Positions 8,544 to 18,293 are shown, counted from the stretch's first letter. The stretch: 64,000 bases of DNA from Streptomyces kanamyceticus (GCF_008704495.1 NZ_CP023699.1:6448001-6512000); one strand, 5' to 3'. The notes: generated by a model not told the origin, from the sequence alone. Translations and numbers: made by a program.

Positions 8544-9404
8544 ATGAACCAGGCACTTGAAGCCCTCCTCGATCTGCTCGACCTGGAGCAGATCGAGGAG
8601 GACATCTTCCGGGGCGTGAGCCGCTCGGCCATCGTGCCCCGCGTCTTCGGCGGCCAGGTCGCCGCGCAGGCCCTGGTCGCCGCCGGACGCACCGTCCCCG
8701 GCGACCGGCCCGCCCACTCCCTGCACGCGTACTTCCTGCGCCCCGGGGACCCCGGCGCGCCCATCGTGTACACGGTCGACCGGATCAGGGACGGCCGCTC
8801 CTTCACCACGCGCCGCGTCGTCGCCGTCCAGCACGGGCAGCCGATCTTCCACCTCTCCGCGTCCTTCCAGACGTACGAGGAAGGCCTGGAGCACCAGACC
8901 GGCATGCCCGCGGCGCCCGACCCGGAGACGCTGCCCACGGCCGCCGAGATGCTGCCGCGCCATCTGCCCGCGCACGTCGCCGAGCGGCTCGTGGCGGCCC
9001 GCGCCGCCGTCGACCTGCGCTATGCGGACGTGCCGCCGTGGGGCACCGTGGGACAGCCCCGCGAGCCGCGCTCCCAGGTGTGGTTCCGCGCCAACGGCAA
9101 GCTGGCGGACGACTCCTTGCTGCACGTCTGCCTCGCCACGTACGTCTCCGACATGACGCTCCTGGACTCGGTGCTCCTCGCGCACGGCAGGGGCGGCTGG
9201 GCGGTCGGCGACGTGGTCGGCGCGTCCCTCGACCACGCCATGTGGTTCCACCGGCCCTTCAGGGCCGACGAATGGCTGCTCTACGACCAGGAGTCGCCCT
9301 CGGCCTCCGGCGGGCGCGGCCTCGGGCAGGCGCGGATCTGGACGCAGGACGGGCGGCTCGCGGTGACGGTCATCCAGGAGGGTGTCGTTCGCGTTCCCCG
9401 CTGA
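8544..9404 (+). CDS. tesB: Acyl-CoA thioesterase II (TesB family)
   Basis: Hydrolyses acyl-CoA to free fatty acid and CoA. 286 residues forming two tandem hot-dog folds. Residues in YVSDMTLLDSVLL and the C-terminal GRLAVTVIQEGVVR block correspond to the Asp and Gln regions of the TesB active site. The early SRSAIVPRVFGGQVAAQAL segment is typical of the family. It follows the acyl-CoA dehydrogenase gene in the same direction and is probably cotranscribed, serving to relieve acyl-CoA accumulation. Confidence 0.92.
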   Translation: MNQALEALLDLLDLEQIEEDIFRGVSRSAIVPRVFGGQVAAQALVAAGRTVPGDRPAHSLHAYFLRPGDPGAPIVYTVDRIRDGRSFTTRRVVAVQHGQPIFHLSASFQTYEEGLEHQTGMPAAPDPETLPTAAEMLPRHLPAHVAERLVAARAAVDLRYADVPPWGTVGQPREPRSQVWFRANGKLADDSLLHVCLATYVSDMTLLDSVLLAHGRGGWAVGDVVGASLDHAMWFHRPFRADEWLLYDQESPSASGGRGLGQARIWTQDGRLAVTVIQEGVVRVPR

Positions 9405-9421
9405 TCGGACATACCGTCCGA
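9405..9421. promoter_or_regulatory. Inverted repeat between tesB and the cation transporter gene
   Basis: TCGGAC-ATACC-GTCCGA, perfect 6-bp arms, starts one base after the tesB stop and ends 3 bp before the transporter ATG. It could be an operator or an RNA hairpin that masks the start; the sequence does not decide. Confidence 0.45.
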
Positions 9422-9424
9422 TAC

Positions 9425-10417
9425 ATGTCGGAGCGGGCGGAGCAGGCGGAGCAAGCGGTACAGCACGAGAACGGCGAGAGCACCTTCACGGTGATCGTCG
9501 CCGCCGTGGCGAACCTCGGGATCGCGGTGGCCAAGGCCGTCGCCGGTGTCCTCAGCGGATCCAGCGCGATGCTCTCCGAAGCGGCCCACTCCGTAGCGGA
9601 CACCGTCACGGAACTGATGCTGCTCGTCTCCCTGAAGGCCGGTGCCAAGCCTGCCGACGAGGAACATCCGCTCGGCTACGGAGGGGCCCGTTACATCTGG
9701 GCGCTGCTCGCCTCCGTCGCCACCTTCGTCGGCGGTGGCGTCTTCGCCGTGTACGACGGCATCCACACCCTCACGCACGGCGAGGACCCTGGCGACCCGC
9801 TCATCTCGTACGTCGTGCTCGCCATCGCCTTCCTCCTGGAGGGCTACTCGCTGCGCACCGGGCTCAAGCAGGCCCGCGACGAGGCGAACCGCTTCGGAGT
9901 GCCCCTCAAGCGCTATCTGCGCCGCACGCCCGACACCGCCGTCAAGGCCGTCGTGATGGAGGACTCGGCGGCGCTCGTGGGCCTCGTGCTCGCCGCGGCG
10001 GGGCTGCTCGGCGGGCAGCTCACCGGGTCCGGCGTGTGGGACGGCGTCGCCTCGCTCTGCATCGGCGTGCTCCTCGTGTACGTCGCCTGGGTCCTCGGGC
10101 ACGCCAACTCCGAGCTGCTCATCGGCCGTCCGCTGCCTCCGGAGATGCGGGCGGCGGTCCGCGCCGAGCTGCTCGCCGATCCGCACGTCGTCGACGTACT
10201 GGAGCTGACCACGCTGCTCCAGGGCCCCAAGGAGGCCCTGGTCGCGGCGAAGGTCGACTTCCGGGACATGTCGAGCGCCGCGGACATCGAGCGGGCCTGC
10301 GACCGGATGGCGCAGCGCATCCAGGGGCGTTTCCCCGCGGTGCGCCGCGTGTACCTGGACCCGACGCCGGGACCGGCTCAGGAGTCGCCGGAGAGCCCCG
10401 CCGCGTCGAGCAGGTAG
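9425..10417 (+). CDS. Cation diffusion facilitator family transporter (ZnT9-like)
   Basis: 330-residue membrane protein, probably a divalent-metal/proton antiporter. Hydrophobic segments begin with FTVIVAAVANLGIAVAKAVAGVL, and SEAAHSVADTVTELMLL holds the first HxxxD pair in helix 2. The second conserved site, HxxxD in most family members, reads VVMEDSAALVG here, an Asp without the His, as in the ZnT9-like branch. The C-terminal cytoplasmic domain runs from about residue 220. Its last 40 bp overlap the end of the convergent phosphatase-like gene. Confidence 0.88.
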   Translation: MSERAEQAEQAVQHENGESTFTVIVAAVANLGIAVAKAVAGVLSGSSAMLSEAAHSVADTVTELMLLVSLKAGAKPADEEHPLGYGGARYIWALLASVATFVGGGVFAVYDGIHTLTHGEDPGDPLISYVVLAIAFLLEGYSLRTGLKQARDEANRFGVPLKRYLRRTPDTAVKAVVMEDSAALVGLVLAAAGLLGGQLTGSGVWDGVASLCIGVLLVYVAWVLGHANSELLIGRPLPPEMRAAVRAELLADPHVVDVLELTTLLQGPKEALVAAKVDFRDMSSAADIERACDRMAQRIQGRFPAVRRVYLDPTPGPAQESPESPAASSR

Positions 10418-11166
10418 GCCGTCATCGGGTCGTAGTGCCGGGGGCTCGTGACGTGGTCGTCCAGCGGGACCGTCACCTGCACGGTGCCCTCGGCCTCGCC
10501 GATGAACAGCGCCGGGTCGTTGCAGTCCGCGTAGCCGACGGAGTCCAGGCCGCGCTGGCCCGCCCGGCCCGCCCAGCCGTGGTCGGCGACGACCAGGTCG
10601 GGCTGCGGGCGCCCATCGCGCTCCAGGCCGTCCAGGATCGCGTTCATCGGCTCGGGGGAGTGCGTGTGCCACAGGGTCGCGCCGCGCTCGAGCACCGCCA
10701 CGTCGGCGAACTGGAAGACCATGCCCTCGTCGGCCGTCAGACCCTCGGGGATCACGACGATCTCGCAGCCCGCCGAGCGCAGGGCGGCGGCCGTCGCACG
10801 GTGCACGTCGAGCAGCCCTCCGGGGTGGCCGGTGGCGAAGAGCACGCTCTCCTTGCCCGCGGCCGCCTTGCGGAGGCGGGCCGCCATCCGCTCCAGGGCG
10901 TCGACCGTCAGCTCCGGATCGATGGTGTCCTGCCCGTGCCGGAACTGCGGGTCGTCGATCACGCCGCACCGCTCTGCCATCACCGCGAGGACGTCCTGCT
11001 CGTCGGTCCAGCGGTCGCCGAGCTCCAGACCGAGCCAGTAGTGACGGTCGCCGTTCGCGAGCTTCCTGTAGTGGCTGAGGTTGTTCTCGCGCGGTGTGGC
11101 GACGTCGCCCGCGATGCGGGTGCGGACGAGGTGGTCGACGAGTGCGGGACGGCTGGGTATGGACAT
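10378..11166 (-). CDS. Conserved actinobacterial protein, annotated in relatives as a phosphatase
   Basis: 262 residues without a classic phosphatase motif that I can point to. Recognisable stretches are ENNLSHYRKLANGDRHYWLGLELGD, LFATGHPGGLLDVH, GMVFQFADVAVLE and DLVVADHGWAGRAGQRG. The His/Asp-rich ATGHPGG and ADHGWAGRAG could be metal or substrate sites. I recall the S. coelicolor homologue at the same position being labelled a putative phosphatase; substrate unknown. Start ATG at 11166; an ATG nine bases upstream is possible. The 3' end overlaps the cation transporter gene by 40 bp. Confidence 0.6.
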   Translation of the reverse strand: MSIPSRPALVDHLVRTRIAGDVATPRENNLSHYRKLANGDRHYWLGLELGDRWTDEQDVLAVMAERCGVIDDPQFRHGQDTIDPELTVDALERMAARLRKAAAGKESVLFATGHPGGLLDVHRATAAALRSAGCEIVVIPEGLTADEGMVFQFADVAVLERGATLWHTHSPEPMNAILDGLERDGRPQPDLVVADHGWAGRAGQRGLDSVGYADCNDPALFIGEAEGTVQVTVPLDDHVTSPRHYDPMTAYLLDAAGLSGDS

Positions 11167-11235
11167 GGTCCCCATTGTGCGGGACGAGTGCTCTGCGCTG
11201 GGCGGGTATTGGTCTGCTTCGCCTGCGGGCCGCAT

Positions 11236-11272
11236 GTGGCCGAGCGCGCGGTTCCCCGCGCCCCTTACGGGG
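11236..11272. repeat. Dispersed Streptomyces intergenic repeat, copy A
   Basis: Matches the core GCGCAGTTCCCCGCGCCCC found at 18248, 27248 and 41140 with two changes, followed by TTACGGGG. The segment CCCCGCGCCCCTTACGGGG can fold into a small hairpin. The stop codon (TAA, complement of 11265-11267) of the PucR gene lies inside it. Confidence 0.8.
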
Positions 11273-12749
11273 CCCGGCCCAGTGCGAACCACAGCTCCAT
11301 GCGTACGTCCGCGTCGTCCAGGTCCGCGGCCAGGAGTGCCGCGCAGCGGGTGATGCGTTGGCGGACCGTGTTGCGGTGTACGGAGAGGGCCACCGCCGTG
11401 CGGTCCCAACTGCCGTGCAGGGAGAGCCAGGTGCGCAGGGTCGTCGTCAGGGGCTCGCTGTCGGCGAGCGGGGCCAGGAGCACGCGCGCGTGGGCCTCGG
11501 CCTCCTCGGGGGCCACCAGGGCGGCGAGGCCGTTCGCGTGGTGGTGGACCAGGGGGACGCGGGTGGCCTCCGCGCGGCGCAGGGCGCGGGCCGCCTGGGT
11601 GTCGGCGGCCGCCAGGTCGGCGGCAGGCGCGGGCGCGGCGACGCCGAGGGTCCAGCCGTCGGTGGGGGTGATCTCGCGGTCGGCGGGGACGAGGAGGCGT
11701 ACGACGTCGTCGCGCGGGTCGACGAGGCCGCTGCCCAGGGCCGCGGCGAGCGCGGAAGCCGCCAGCGGGGTGTGCTCCCCGCGCGCGTGCACCACGGTCC
11801 ACAGGCCGCCTCCTAGGAGAGGGCCGATGTCCGTGGGGGAGGCCCCGAGGAGGAGTCGTACGAGGGCGGCGGAGCGGGCCGCCTCGGAGGTGCTCTGGTG
11901 TTCGCCCGTGAGGAGCGAGAGCAGCACGACGGCGGCTCCCGCGATGGTGTGGTCGCCCGGTTCGCGGCGCTCCGTGGCGATGCCGAGCGCGAAGCCGCGG
12001 CCGCCGCCGAGGGCGTAGGCGGCCAGGTGGGCGGTGCCCGCGGTGTCGGCCGCTGACGCGGGCGCTGCTGGCGTGCCGCGGCGTACGACACCGGTCAGTT
12101 CCCGCAGGGCGTCCCGTGCCGCGTCGCGGGTCCGCCCCGCCGACTGCAGCTCCGCCCCGTCGGGCCCGTACAGGACCGTGAGGCCGCCCAGGCGCGCGGC
12201 GAGCTGGCGCAGGACGGCCGGGATCGGGTCGGTCCTCGCGGCGGCCGTGGCGAGGCCCTGCTGCGCCTCGGTGACCCGGCGCAGCTCGGTGTGCCTGGCC
12301 TCGGCCATCAGCCGCCACACCGCGCGGGCGACCCCGCTGAACGTGGTGCGCGGCGGGACTTCGAGGAGCGGCAGGCCGTAGTGGTCGCAGGCGTCGACGA
12401 GGGCGCGCGGCACGGTGTCGTGCACGGGGGCGACGCCGAAGCCGAGCGCCGCGCCGCCCGCCGCGACGATGCGGGCCACGTAGTCGTCGAGGTAGCCGTC
12501 CGCACCCGCCGGTCCGGTGATGTGCACGCCCGCCGTGAGGAGCAGCTCGCCGCCCAGGAGGTAGGGGTAGGGGTCGGTCATCTCCGAGGTGTGCACCCAC
12601 TGCACGGCCGTCCCCGCCGTCCGCGCGTCCGGGCCCGCGATCTGCCGAAGGCCGAGGTCCTCGCGGGCGAGCAGCGCGGCGAGCGGGACGGGCGGGGTGG
12701 GAGGGACAGCAGGGGCGGGAGGGGTGGACGGGGCGGCGATGTCGGCCAT
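11265..12749 (-). CDS. PucR-family transcriptional regulator
   Basis: 494 residues. The N-terminal PucR ligand/sensor domain covers about 1-150 (PLAALLAREDLGLRQIAGP...), the middle is GGDEF-like as in CdaR, and the C-terminal helix-turn-helix (HTH_30) is at about 430-485 (SLHGSWDRTAVALSVHRNTVRQRI). It diverges from the symporter-ureohydrolase-ThDP enzyme operon and is its probable activator in response to the imported nitrogen compound. Start uncertain: ATG at 12749 is used; an in-frame ATG at 12767 lacks a ribosome site. The stop falls inside a dispersed repeat. Confidence 0.85.
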   Translation of the reverse strand: MADIAAPSTPPAPAVPPTPPVPLAALLAREDLGLRQIAGPDARTAGTAVQWVHTSEMTDPYPYLLGGELLLTAGVHITGPAGADGYLDDYVARIVAAGGAALGFGVAPVHDTVPRALVDACDHYGLPLLEVPPRTTFSGVARAVWRLMAEARHTELRRVTEAQQGLATAAARTDPIPAVLRQLAARLGGLTVLYGPDGAELQSAGRTRDAARDALRELTGVVRRGTPAAPASAADTAGTAHLAAYALGGGRGFALGIATERREPGDHTIAGAAVVLLSLLTGEHQSTSEAARSAALVRLLLGASPTDIGPLLGGGLWTVVHARGEHTPLAASALAAALGSGLVDPRDDVVRLLVPADREITPTDGWTLGVAAPAPAADLAAADTQAARALRRAEATRVPLVHHHANGLAALVAPEEAEAHARVLLAPLADSEPLTTTLRTWLSLHGSWDRTAVALSVHRNTVRQRITRCAALLAADLDDADVRMELWFALGRAP

Positions 12750-12927
12750 GGTGGACGTTCCATCCATCTCGGTCGTGGAGAGTGGAGGAAACGTACACTT
12801 CAGCGTTGCTTTCCGGCCACCTAAGGTCGTGCCGACCAGAGGCCGTGGGTACGGGCGGATGTCCCCAGGGCCGGTCCTCACCCCCATCTGCACGACACGC
12901 CACCGAGGTGCGCGAAGGAGGCCCCCC

Positions 12928-14394
12928 ATGGCCGTCGACTACACAGTGATCGTCGTCTATCTCGCAGGGATGCTGGCCATGGGCTGGTGGGGCATGCGCC
13001 GCGCCAAGTCCAAGAGTGAGTTCCTGGTCGCGGGACGCCGCCTCGGGCCCTGGATGTACTCCGGGACCATGGCCGCCATCGTGCTCGGCGGCGCCTCCAC
13101 CATCGGCGGCGTCGGCCTCGGCTACCAGTACGGGCTCTCCGGCGCCTGGATGGTCTTCACCATCGGCCTCGGACTGCTCGCCCTGAGCGTCTTCTTCTCG
13201 GCCCGCATCGCGCGCCTGAAGGTCTACACCGTCTCCGAGATGCTCGACCTGCGCTACGGAGGGCGCGCGGGCGTCATCTCCGGAGTGGTCATGTGGGCGT
13301 ACACGCTGATGCTCGCGGTCACCTCGACCATCGCGTACGCCACGATCTTCGACGTCCTCTTCGACCTGCACCGCACCGTGGCGATCATCATCGGCGGCTC
13401 GATCGTCGTCGCGTACTCCACGCTCGGCGGCATGTGGTCGATCACGCTCACCGACATGGTGCAGTTCGTGGTGAAGACGATCGGCGTGCTGCTGCTCCTG
13501 CTGCCCATCGCCGTCGTCAAGGCCGGTGGCTTCAGCGAGATGAAGGCCAAGCTGCCCACGGAGTACTTCGACCCGCTCGGCATCGGCGGCGAGACGATCT
13601 TCACCTATGTGCTGATCTATACGTTCGGCATGCTCATCGGGCAGGACATCTGGCAGCGCGTCTTCACCGCCCGCAGCGACAAGGTCGCCCGCTACGGAGG
13701 CACCGTCGCGGGCACGTACTGCCTGGTCTACGCGATCGCGGGCGCCGTCATCGGCACCGCCGCCAAGGTCATGTACCCGAAGCTGCCGAGCGCCGACGCG
13801 GCCTTCGCGACCATCGTCAAGGACGAACTGCCCATGGGAGTGCGCGGGTTGGTCCTCGCCGCCGCGCTCGCCGCCGTGATGTCGACGTCCTCCGGAGCGC
13901 TCATCGCCTGCGCGACCGTCGCCAACAACGACATCTGGTCGCGGCTGCGTGGCGTCGTCGCCCCGAAGGAAGCGGACGAGGCGCACGACGAGGTCAAGGG
14001 CAACCGCGTCTTCATCCTCGTCATGGGCGTCGGCGTGATCGCCATCGCCATCGCCCTCAACGACGTCGTCCAGGCGCTCACCGTCGCGTACAACCTGCTC
14101 GTCGCCGGGCTGCTCGTGCCGATCCTCGGCGGCCTGCTGTGGCGCCGCGGCACGGCGGCGGGCGCGCTCGCGGCGGTCGCCGCCGGTGGTCTGTCCGTCA
14201 TCGGGCTCATGTGGTGGTACGGCATCCTCGCCAACGAGCCCGTCTACTACGGCCTGTTGACCTCGCTGGCCGTGTACGTCGTCGTCTCCCTCGCCACGCG
14301 GCCGACCGACGCGGCGGTCCTCGCCGCCTGGCGCGAGCGCCTGGCAGGGCGGGGCGCCGAGGAACCGGAGCCGGAGGCCCCGGTGGCCGTCTAG
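12928..14394 (+). CDS. Sodium:solute symporter (SSS family)
   Basis: 488-residue permease with about 13 hydrophobic segments, starting [38 protein letters not shown], the characteristic SSS N-terminus. It should carry a solute into the cell with Na+. GAAGGAG lies 7 bases before the ATG. It is the first gene of a three-gene operon with the ureohydrolase (78 bp later) and the ThDP enzyme; a cationic or guanidino solute such as agmatine, putrescine or guanidinobutyrate is the likely cargo, by context only. Confidence 0.9.
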   Translation: MAVDYTVIVVYLAGMLAMGWWGMRRAKSKSEFLVAGRRLGPWMYSGTMAAIVLGGASTIGGVGLGYQYGLSGAWMVFTIGLGLLALSVFFSARIARLKVYTVSEMLDLRYGGRAGVISGVVMWAYTLMLAVTSTIAYATIFDVLFDLHRTVAIIIGGSIVVAYSTLGGMWSITLTDMVQFVVKTIGVLLLLLPIAVVKAGGFSEMKAKLPTEYFDPLGIGGETIFTYVLIYTFGMLIGQDIWQRVFTARSDKVARYGGTVAGTYCLVYAIAGAVIGTAAKVMYPKLPSADAAFATIVKDELPMGVRGLVLAAALAAVMSTSSGALIACATVANNDIWSRLRGVVAPKEADEAHDEVKGNRVFILVMGVGVIAIAIALNDVVQALTVAYNLLVAGLLVPILGGLLWRRGTAAGALAAVAAGGLSVIGLMWWYGILANEPVYYGLLTSLAVYVVVSLATRPTDAAVLAAWRERLAGRGAEEPEPEAPVAV

Positions 14395-14471
14395 ACCCTT
14401 GCGCGGCCCGCTGTCAGTGGGCCGCGCGACACTTGAATCGCAGCACCCGCATCAACAGGAGGAAACCGACC

Positions 14472-15464
14472 ATGAGCAGCGCCGAGACCCCGACGACCCC
14501 CCGCGGCCCCGTCGACTCCTCCCGCATCCCGAGGTACGCGGGCCCGGCGACGTACGCCCGCCTGCCCCGCCTCGACGAGGTCGGCGGCAAGACGGACGTC
14601 GCCGTGGTCGGCGTGCCCTTCGACACCGGCGTCTCCTACCGCCCCGGCGCCCGCTTCGGCGGCAACGCCATCCGCGAGGCCTCCCGCCTCCTGCGCCCCT
14701 ACAACCCGGCGCAGGACGCCTCGCCGTTCGCGCTCGCGCAGGTCGCGGACGCGGGCGACATCGCCGCCAACCCGTTCAACATCAACGAGGCGGTGGAGAC
14801 CATCGAGGCCGCCGCCGACGACCTGCTCGGCTCCGGCGCCCGCATGATGACGCTCGGCGGCGACCACACCATCGCGCTCCCGCTGCTCCGCTCCGTCGCC
14901 AAGAAGCACGGCCCGGTCGCGCTGCTCCACTTCGACGCCCACCTGGACACCTGGGACACGTACTTCGGCGCCGAGTACACGCACGGCACCCCGTTCCGCC
15001 GCGCCGTCGAGGAGGGCATCCTCGACACCGAGGCGCTCTCCCACGTCGGCATCCGCGGCCCCCTGTACGGCAAGAAGGACCTCACCGACGACGAGAAGAT
15101 GGGCTTCGGCATCGTCACCTCGGCGGATGTCTACCGCCGCGGCGCCGACGAGGTCGCCGACCAGCTGCGCCAGCGCATCGGCGACCGCCCGCTGTACATC
15201 TCCATCGACATCGACTGCCTCGACCCGGCGCACGCGCCCGGCACCGGCACCCCCGAGGCGGGCGGCATGACGTCCCGCGAGCTCCTGGAGATCCTGCGGG
15301 GCCTCGCCTCCTGCAACCTCGTCTCCGCCGACGTCGTCGAGGTCGCCCCCGCGTACGACCACGCGGAGATCACCGCCGTCGCCGCCTCCCACACCGCGTA
15401 CGAGCTGACGACGATCATGTCCCGCCAGATCGCGGAGGCCCGCGGGACGGGGAGCGCCCAGTGA
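14472..15464 (+). CDS. speB: Agmatinase-type ureohydrolase
   Basis: Mn-dependent enzyme that releases urea from a guanidino compound (agmatine to putrescine if a true SpeB). 330 residues, arginase fold. Metal ligands sit in [18 protein letters not shown] and [19 protein letters not shown]. The His/Asp layout is intact. A strong site CAGGAGGA precedes the ATG. It overlaps the next gene by 4 bp (GTGA). The partner symporter and ThDP enzyme leave open that the substrate is guanidinobutyrate or guanidinopropionate. Confidence 0.88.
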   Translation: MSSAETPTTPRGPVDSSRIPRYAGPATYARLPRLDEVGGKTDVAVVGVPFDTGVSYRPGARFGGNAIREASRLLRPYNPAQDASPFALAQVADAGDIAANPFNINEAVETIEAAADDLLGSGARMMTLGGDHTIALPLLRSVAKKHGPVALLHFDAHLDTWDTYFGAEYTHGTPFRRAVEEGILDTEALSHVGIRGPLYGKKDLTDDEKMGFGIVTSADVYRRGADEVADQLRQRIGDRPLYISIDIDCLDPAHAPGTGTPEAGGMTSRELLEILRGLASCNLVSADVVEVAPAYDHAEITAVAASHTAYELTTIMSRQIAEARGTGSAQ

Positions 15465-17149
15465 CGCACGACCACGACGTCGTACTGAAGCCCACCGCCG
15501 CGCAGACCGAGGCCGCCCTGAACCTGCCCCCGGGGCGCAACGGCGGCGACCTCGTCGTCGAGACCCTGGCAGGGCTCGGCGCGACCACCGTCTTCGGCCT
15601 GCCGGGGCAGCACGCGCTCGGCATGTTCGACGCGCTGCGCCGCTCCTCGCTGTCGTACGTCGGGTTCCGCGTGGAGAACAACACGGGCTTCGCGGCCGAC
15701 GCGTACGGCCGCGTCACCGGCGAGGTCGCCCCGCTGCTCCTGTCCACCGGGCCCGGCGCGCTGACCTCGCTCGCCGCGCTCCAGGAGGCGGCCGCGGGGT
15801 CCTCTCCCGTCCTCGCGATCGGCAGCCAGGTCCCGGTGGCCGGACTCGGCGGCGGACGCCACGGCTACCTGCACGAACTGCGCGACCAGCAGGCCTCGTT
15901 CAGGGACGTGGTCAAGTCCGTGCACACGGTCAGGACGCCCTCGCAGATCCCCTCCGCGATCGCCGCGGCCTGGGAGTCCGCCCTCACCGCGCCGCACGGC
16001 CCGGTCTGGGTCGAGATCCCCCAGGACGTACTCCTCGCCGAGACGACGCTGCCGGTGGTCACGGCGATGGACGCGACCCCCGACGAGGTCGTGCCGCGCC
16101 CCGAACTGACCGCGGTGGCGGCCGACCTGCTCTCGCGCGCCGAGCGCCCCGCGATCATCGCGGGCGGCGGCGTGGTGCGGTCGGACGCGAGCGGCAAGCT
16201 GCTCGCGCTCGCCGAGCTGGTGAACGCCCCCGTCGTCACGACCTTCGGCGGCAAGGGCGCCTTCCCCTGGGAGCACCCGCTCTCGCTCCAGTCGTGGCTG
16301 GAGGACCGGCACACCACGGACTTCCTGGAGGACGCGGACGTCCTGCTCGTCGTCGGCTCGGGCCTCGGCGAACTGTCCTCGAACTACCACACGTTCACGC
16401 CGCGCGGCCGGGTCATCCAGATCGAGGCGGACGCGGGGAAGCTGGAGTCCAACCACCCCGCGCTCGGCATCCACGCGGACGCGCGCCTCGCGCTCTCGGC
16501 CCTCCTGGAGACGATCGAAGCCGAGCGTCCCGACGAGGGTGCCCACGCGCGCGTGGCGGGCCTGCTCGCCAAGGTGAGCGAGCGCATCGACGCCCAGGAC
16601 CTCACCCTGGAGCGGCAGGTGCTCGCGGCCGTCCGCGAGGCCCTGCCGGACGCGTCGCCGTCCTTCTGGGACATGACGATCCTGGCGTACTGGGCGTGGT
16701 CGGCCTTCGACGCGCGGCATCCGAACACGATGCACTCGGCGCAGGGCGCGGGCGGCCTCGGCTACGGCTTCCCCGCGGCGCTCGGCGCGGCGGTCGCCGA
16801 CCCCTCGCACCCGGTCCTCGCGGTCTCGGGCGACGGCGGCGCGATGTACTCGATCGCGGAACTGGCCACGGCGAAGCAGTACGGGCTCGACGTGACCTGG
16901 CTGATCGTCGACGACGGCGGCTACGGAATCCTGCGCGAGTACATGTCCGACGCCTTCGGCGAGGCGACGGCCACGGAGCTGGCCCGCCCCGACTTCGTGG
17001 CGCTCGCGGAGTCCTTCGGGGTACCGGGCGTACGGACGACCCCGGAGACCCTCGGGGCCGACCTCGCGAAGGCGCTGGCCGAGCCGGGGCCTTCCGTGGT
17101 GGTGCTTCCGGCGCTCCTTCGGATGTTCGCGCCGACGCATCTGGATTGA
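15461..17149 (+). CDS. Thiamine-diphosphate-dependent enzyme (acetolactate synthase/benzoylformate decarboxylase fold)
   Basis: 562 residues with the three ThDP-enzyme domains. The catalytic Glu is in [16 protein letters not shown] (about residue 70) and the cofactor motif in [13 protein letters not shown] ending VDDGGYG about 28 residues later. The Asn of the usual GDG...NN signature is Asp here, though Asp can still bind Mg. It is translationally coupled to the ureohydrolase by GTGA. Substrate is not evident: it may decarboxylate or ligate a 2-oxo acid formed from the guanidino compound. It is not the biosynthetic IlvB, as no small subunit is nearby. Confidence 0.8.
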   Translation: MTHDHDVVLKPTAAQTEAALNLPPGRNGGDLVVETLAGLGATTVFGLPGQHALGMFDALRRSSLSYVGFRVENNTGFAADAYGRVTGEVAPLLLSTGPGALTSLAALQEAAAGSSPVLAIGSQVPVAGLGGGRHGYLHELRDQQASFRDVVKSVHTVRTPSQIPSAIAAAWESALTAPHGPVWVEIPQDVLLAETTLPVVTAMDATPDEVVPRPELTAVAADLLSRAERPAIIAGGGVVRSDASGKLLALAELVNAPVVTTFGGKGAFPWEHPLSLQSWLEDRHTTDFLEDADVLLVVGSGLGELSSNYHTFTPRGRVIQIEADAGKLESNHPALGIHADARLALSALLETIEAERPDEGAHARVAGLLAKVSERIDAQDLTLERQVLAAVREALPDASPSFWDMTILAYWAWSAFDARHPNTMHSAQGAGGLGYGFPAALGAAVADPSHPVLAVSGDGGAMYSIAELATAKQYGLDVTWLIVDDGGYGILREYMSDAFGEATATELARPDFVALAESFGVPGVRTTPETLGADLAKALAEPGPSVVVLPALLRMFAPTHLD

Positions 17150-17179
17150 GCCGCTGGATTGAGCCGGTGAACTGAGCCG
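17141..17179. repeat. Three 13-bp tandem units copying the stop codon of the ThDP enzyme gene
   Basis: CTGGATTGAGCCG at 17141-17153 (contains the real stop) and 17154-17166, then GTGAACTGAGCCG at 17167-17179. Each unit has a TGA. Confidence 0.85.
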
Positions 17180-17297
17180 CTGAGAGGTTTCGTACAACTT
17201 CTCTGTTTTCGTGCAACCTTTCACCACTACTGGTGAGTCATGTGGGGCGAGTGCGCCGGGGGCGCACTCGTTTCGCACACAGGGGATGGGAAGCTCC

Positions 17298-18224
17298 ATG
17301 ACTCACCGGACATCCGGTATATCCAGGCGTGCCCGCGTGCTCTCGGCGGGTCTCGCCGCCGGGCTGCTCGTGCCGCTCGCCGCGGCCGCCACGCCCGCCG
17401 CCGCGGCCACGGCGCCGCAGGTCAGCTGCAGCTCCGCGCAGGCGGGCCTGGCGGGCAAGCTCAAGAAGGACATCACGGCCGCCCTGAAGAACCGCAAGGG
17501 CACGGTCGCCGTCGGTCTGTACGACCGCACCACGAAGACCAGCTGCACCCTGCGCGCGGGCACCTCCTTCGACTCGGCCAGCGTCGTCAAGGTGACCGTC
17601 CTCGCGACGCTCCTCTGGGACGCGAAGAAGACCGAGCGGAAGCTGTCGGCCCGCGAGTCGGACCTCGCGTACGCCATGATCACCAAGTCGGACAACGCGG
17701 CCACCAGCAAGCTCTGGCGCCAGCTCGGCGCGGGCAAGGTCAAGGCCTTCCTCAAGGCCGCCAAGATGACGAAGACCGTGCCGGGATCCGGCGGCTACTG
17801 GGGTCTGACCCGGATCAACGCCACCGACGAGCAGAAGCTCCTCGGGCTGATCACCGCCAAGAACTCCGTCCTGAGCGACAACGCGCGCGCCTACATCCTC
17901 AAGCTGATGAACAAGGTCGTCTCCGCGCAGCGCTGGGGCACCCCGGCGGGCGCCCCGTCCGCCGTCAAGATCCACGTGAAGAACGGCTGGCTGCAGCGCT
18001 CCACGCACGGCTGGCGGGTGCACAGCGTCGGCGCGTTCAAGGGCGGCGGCCACGACTACACGATCTCCGTGCTCACGCACGGCAACAGCACGATGAACTA
18101 TGGCGTCGCCACGATTCAGGGGGTGGCCAAGGCCATCCACAAGGACCTGGCGCCCCGCACTACGGCGCGTTACGCGCCGACGAACGCGCCTCAGGAGGCG
18201 TTCGTGGCGGTGCCCAGCGCCTGA
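17298..18224 (+). CDS. Secreted serine hydrolase of the class A beta-lactamase-like family
   Basis: 308 residues with an Arg-rich N-terminus and hydrophobic signal ending ATPAAAAT. The acylation motif SxxK is SVVK (about residues 95-98), SDN is in ITKSDNAA, and the third motif is KNGW in the place of KTG. These place it in the beta-lactamase-like serine hydrolase family common in Streptomyces. Whether it hydrolyses beta-lactams or acts on peptidoglycan is not evident; the KNG triad argues against a typical resistance enzyme. ATG at 17298 has GGGAAG upstream; an ATG 12 bases earlier is also in frame. Confidence 0.82.
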   Translation: MTHRTSGISRRARVLSAGLAAGLLVPLAAAATPAAAATAPQVSCSSAQAGLAGKLKKDITAALKNRKGTVAVGLYDRTTKTSCTLRAGTSFDSASVVKVTVLATLLWDAKKTERKLSARESDLAYAMITKSDNAATSKLWRQLGAGKVKAFLKAAKMTKTVPGSGGYWGLTRINATDEQKLLGLITAKNSVLSDNARAYILKLMNKVVSAQRWGTPAGAPSAVKIHVKNGWLQRSTHGWRVHSVGAFKGGGHDYTISVLTHGNSTMNYGVATIQGVAKAIHKDLAPRTTARYAPTNAPQEAFVAVPSA

Positions 18225-18247
18225 GCCTCTCGGGTAGCGGCGGCGCC

Positions 18248-18293
18248 GTTGTGGCTTGTCGCGCAGTTCCCCGCGCCCCTTAAAAGAGCGCCG
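18248..18293. repeat. Dispersed intergenic repeat, copy B
   Basis: GTTGTGGC, then CGCGCAGTTCCCCGCGCCCC ending in TTAAAAGAG rather than TTACGGGG. It lies between the beta-lactamase-like gene and the ABC transporter gene, 23 bp after the stop. Confidence 0.85.

Noticed and set aside
15461..17149. Assigning the ThDP enzyme as acetolactate synthase IlvB
   Set aside because: There is no IlvN partner, the Asn-Asn ThDP signature is changed, and it is embedded in a catabolic operon.
17298..18224. Calling the beta-lactamase-like gene an antibiotic-resistance gene
   Set aside because: The third motif is KNGW rather than KTG, and proteins of this family are common housekeeping secreted hydrolases in Streptomyces.
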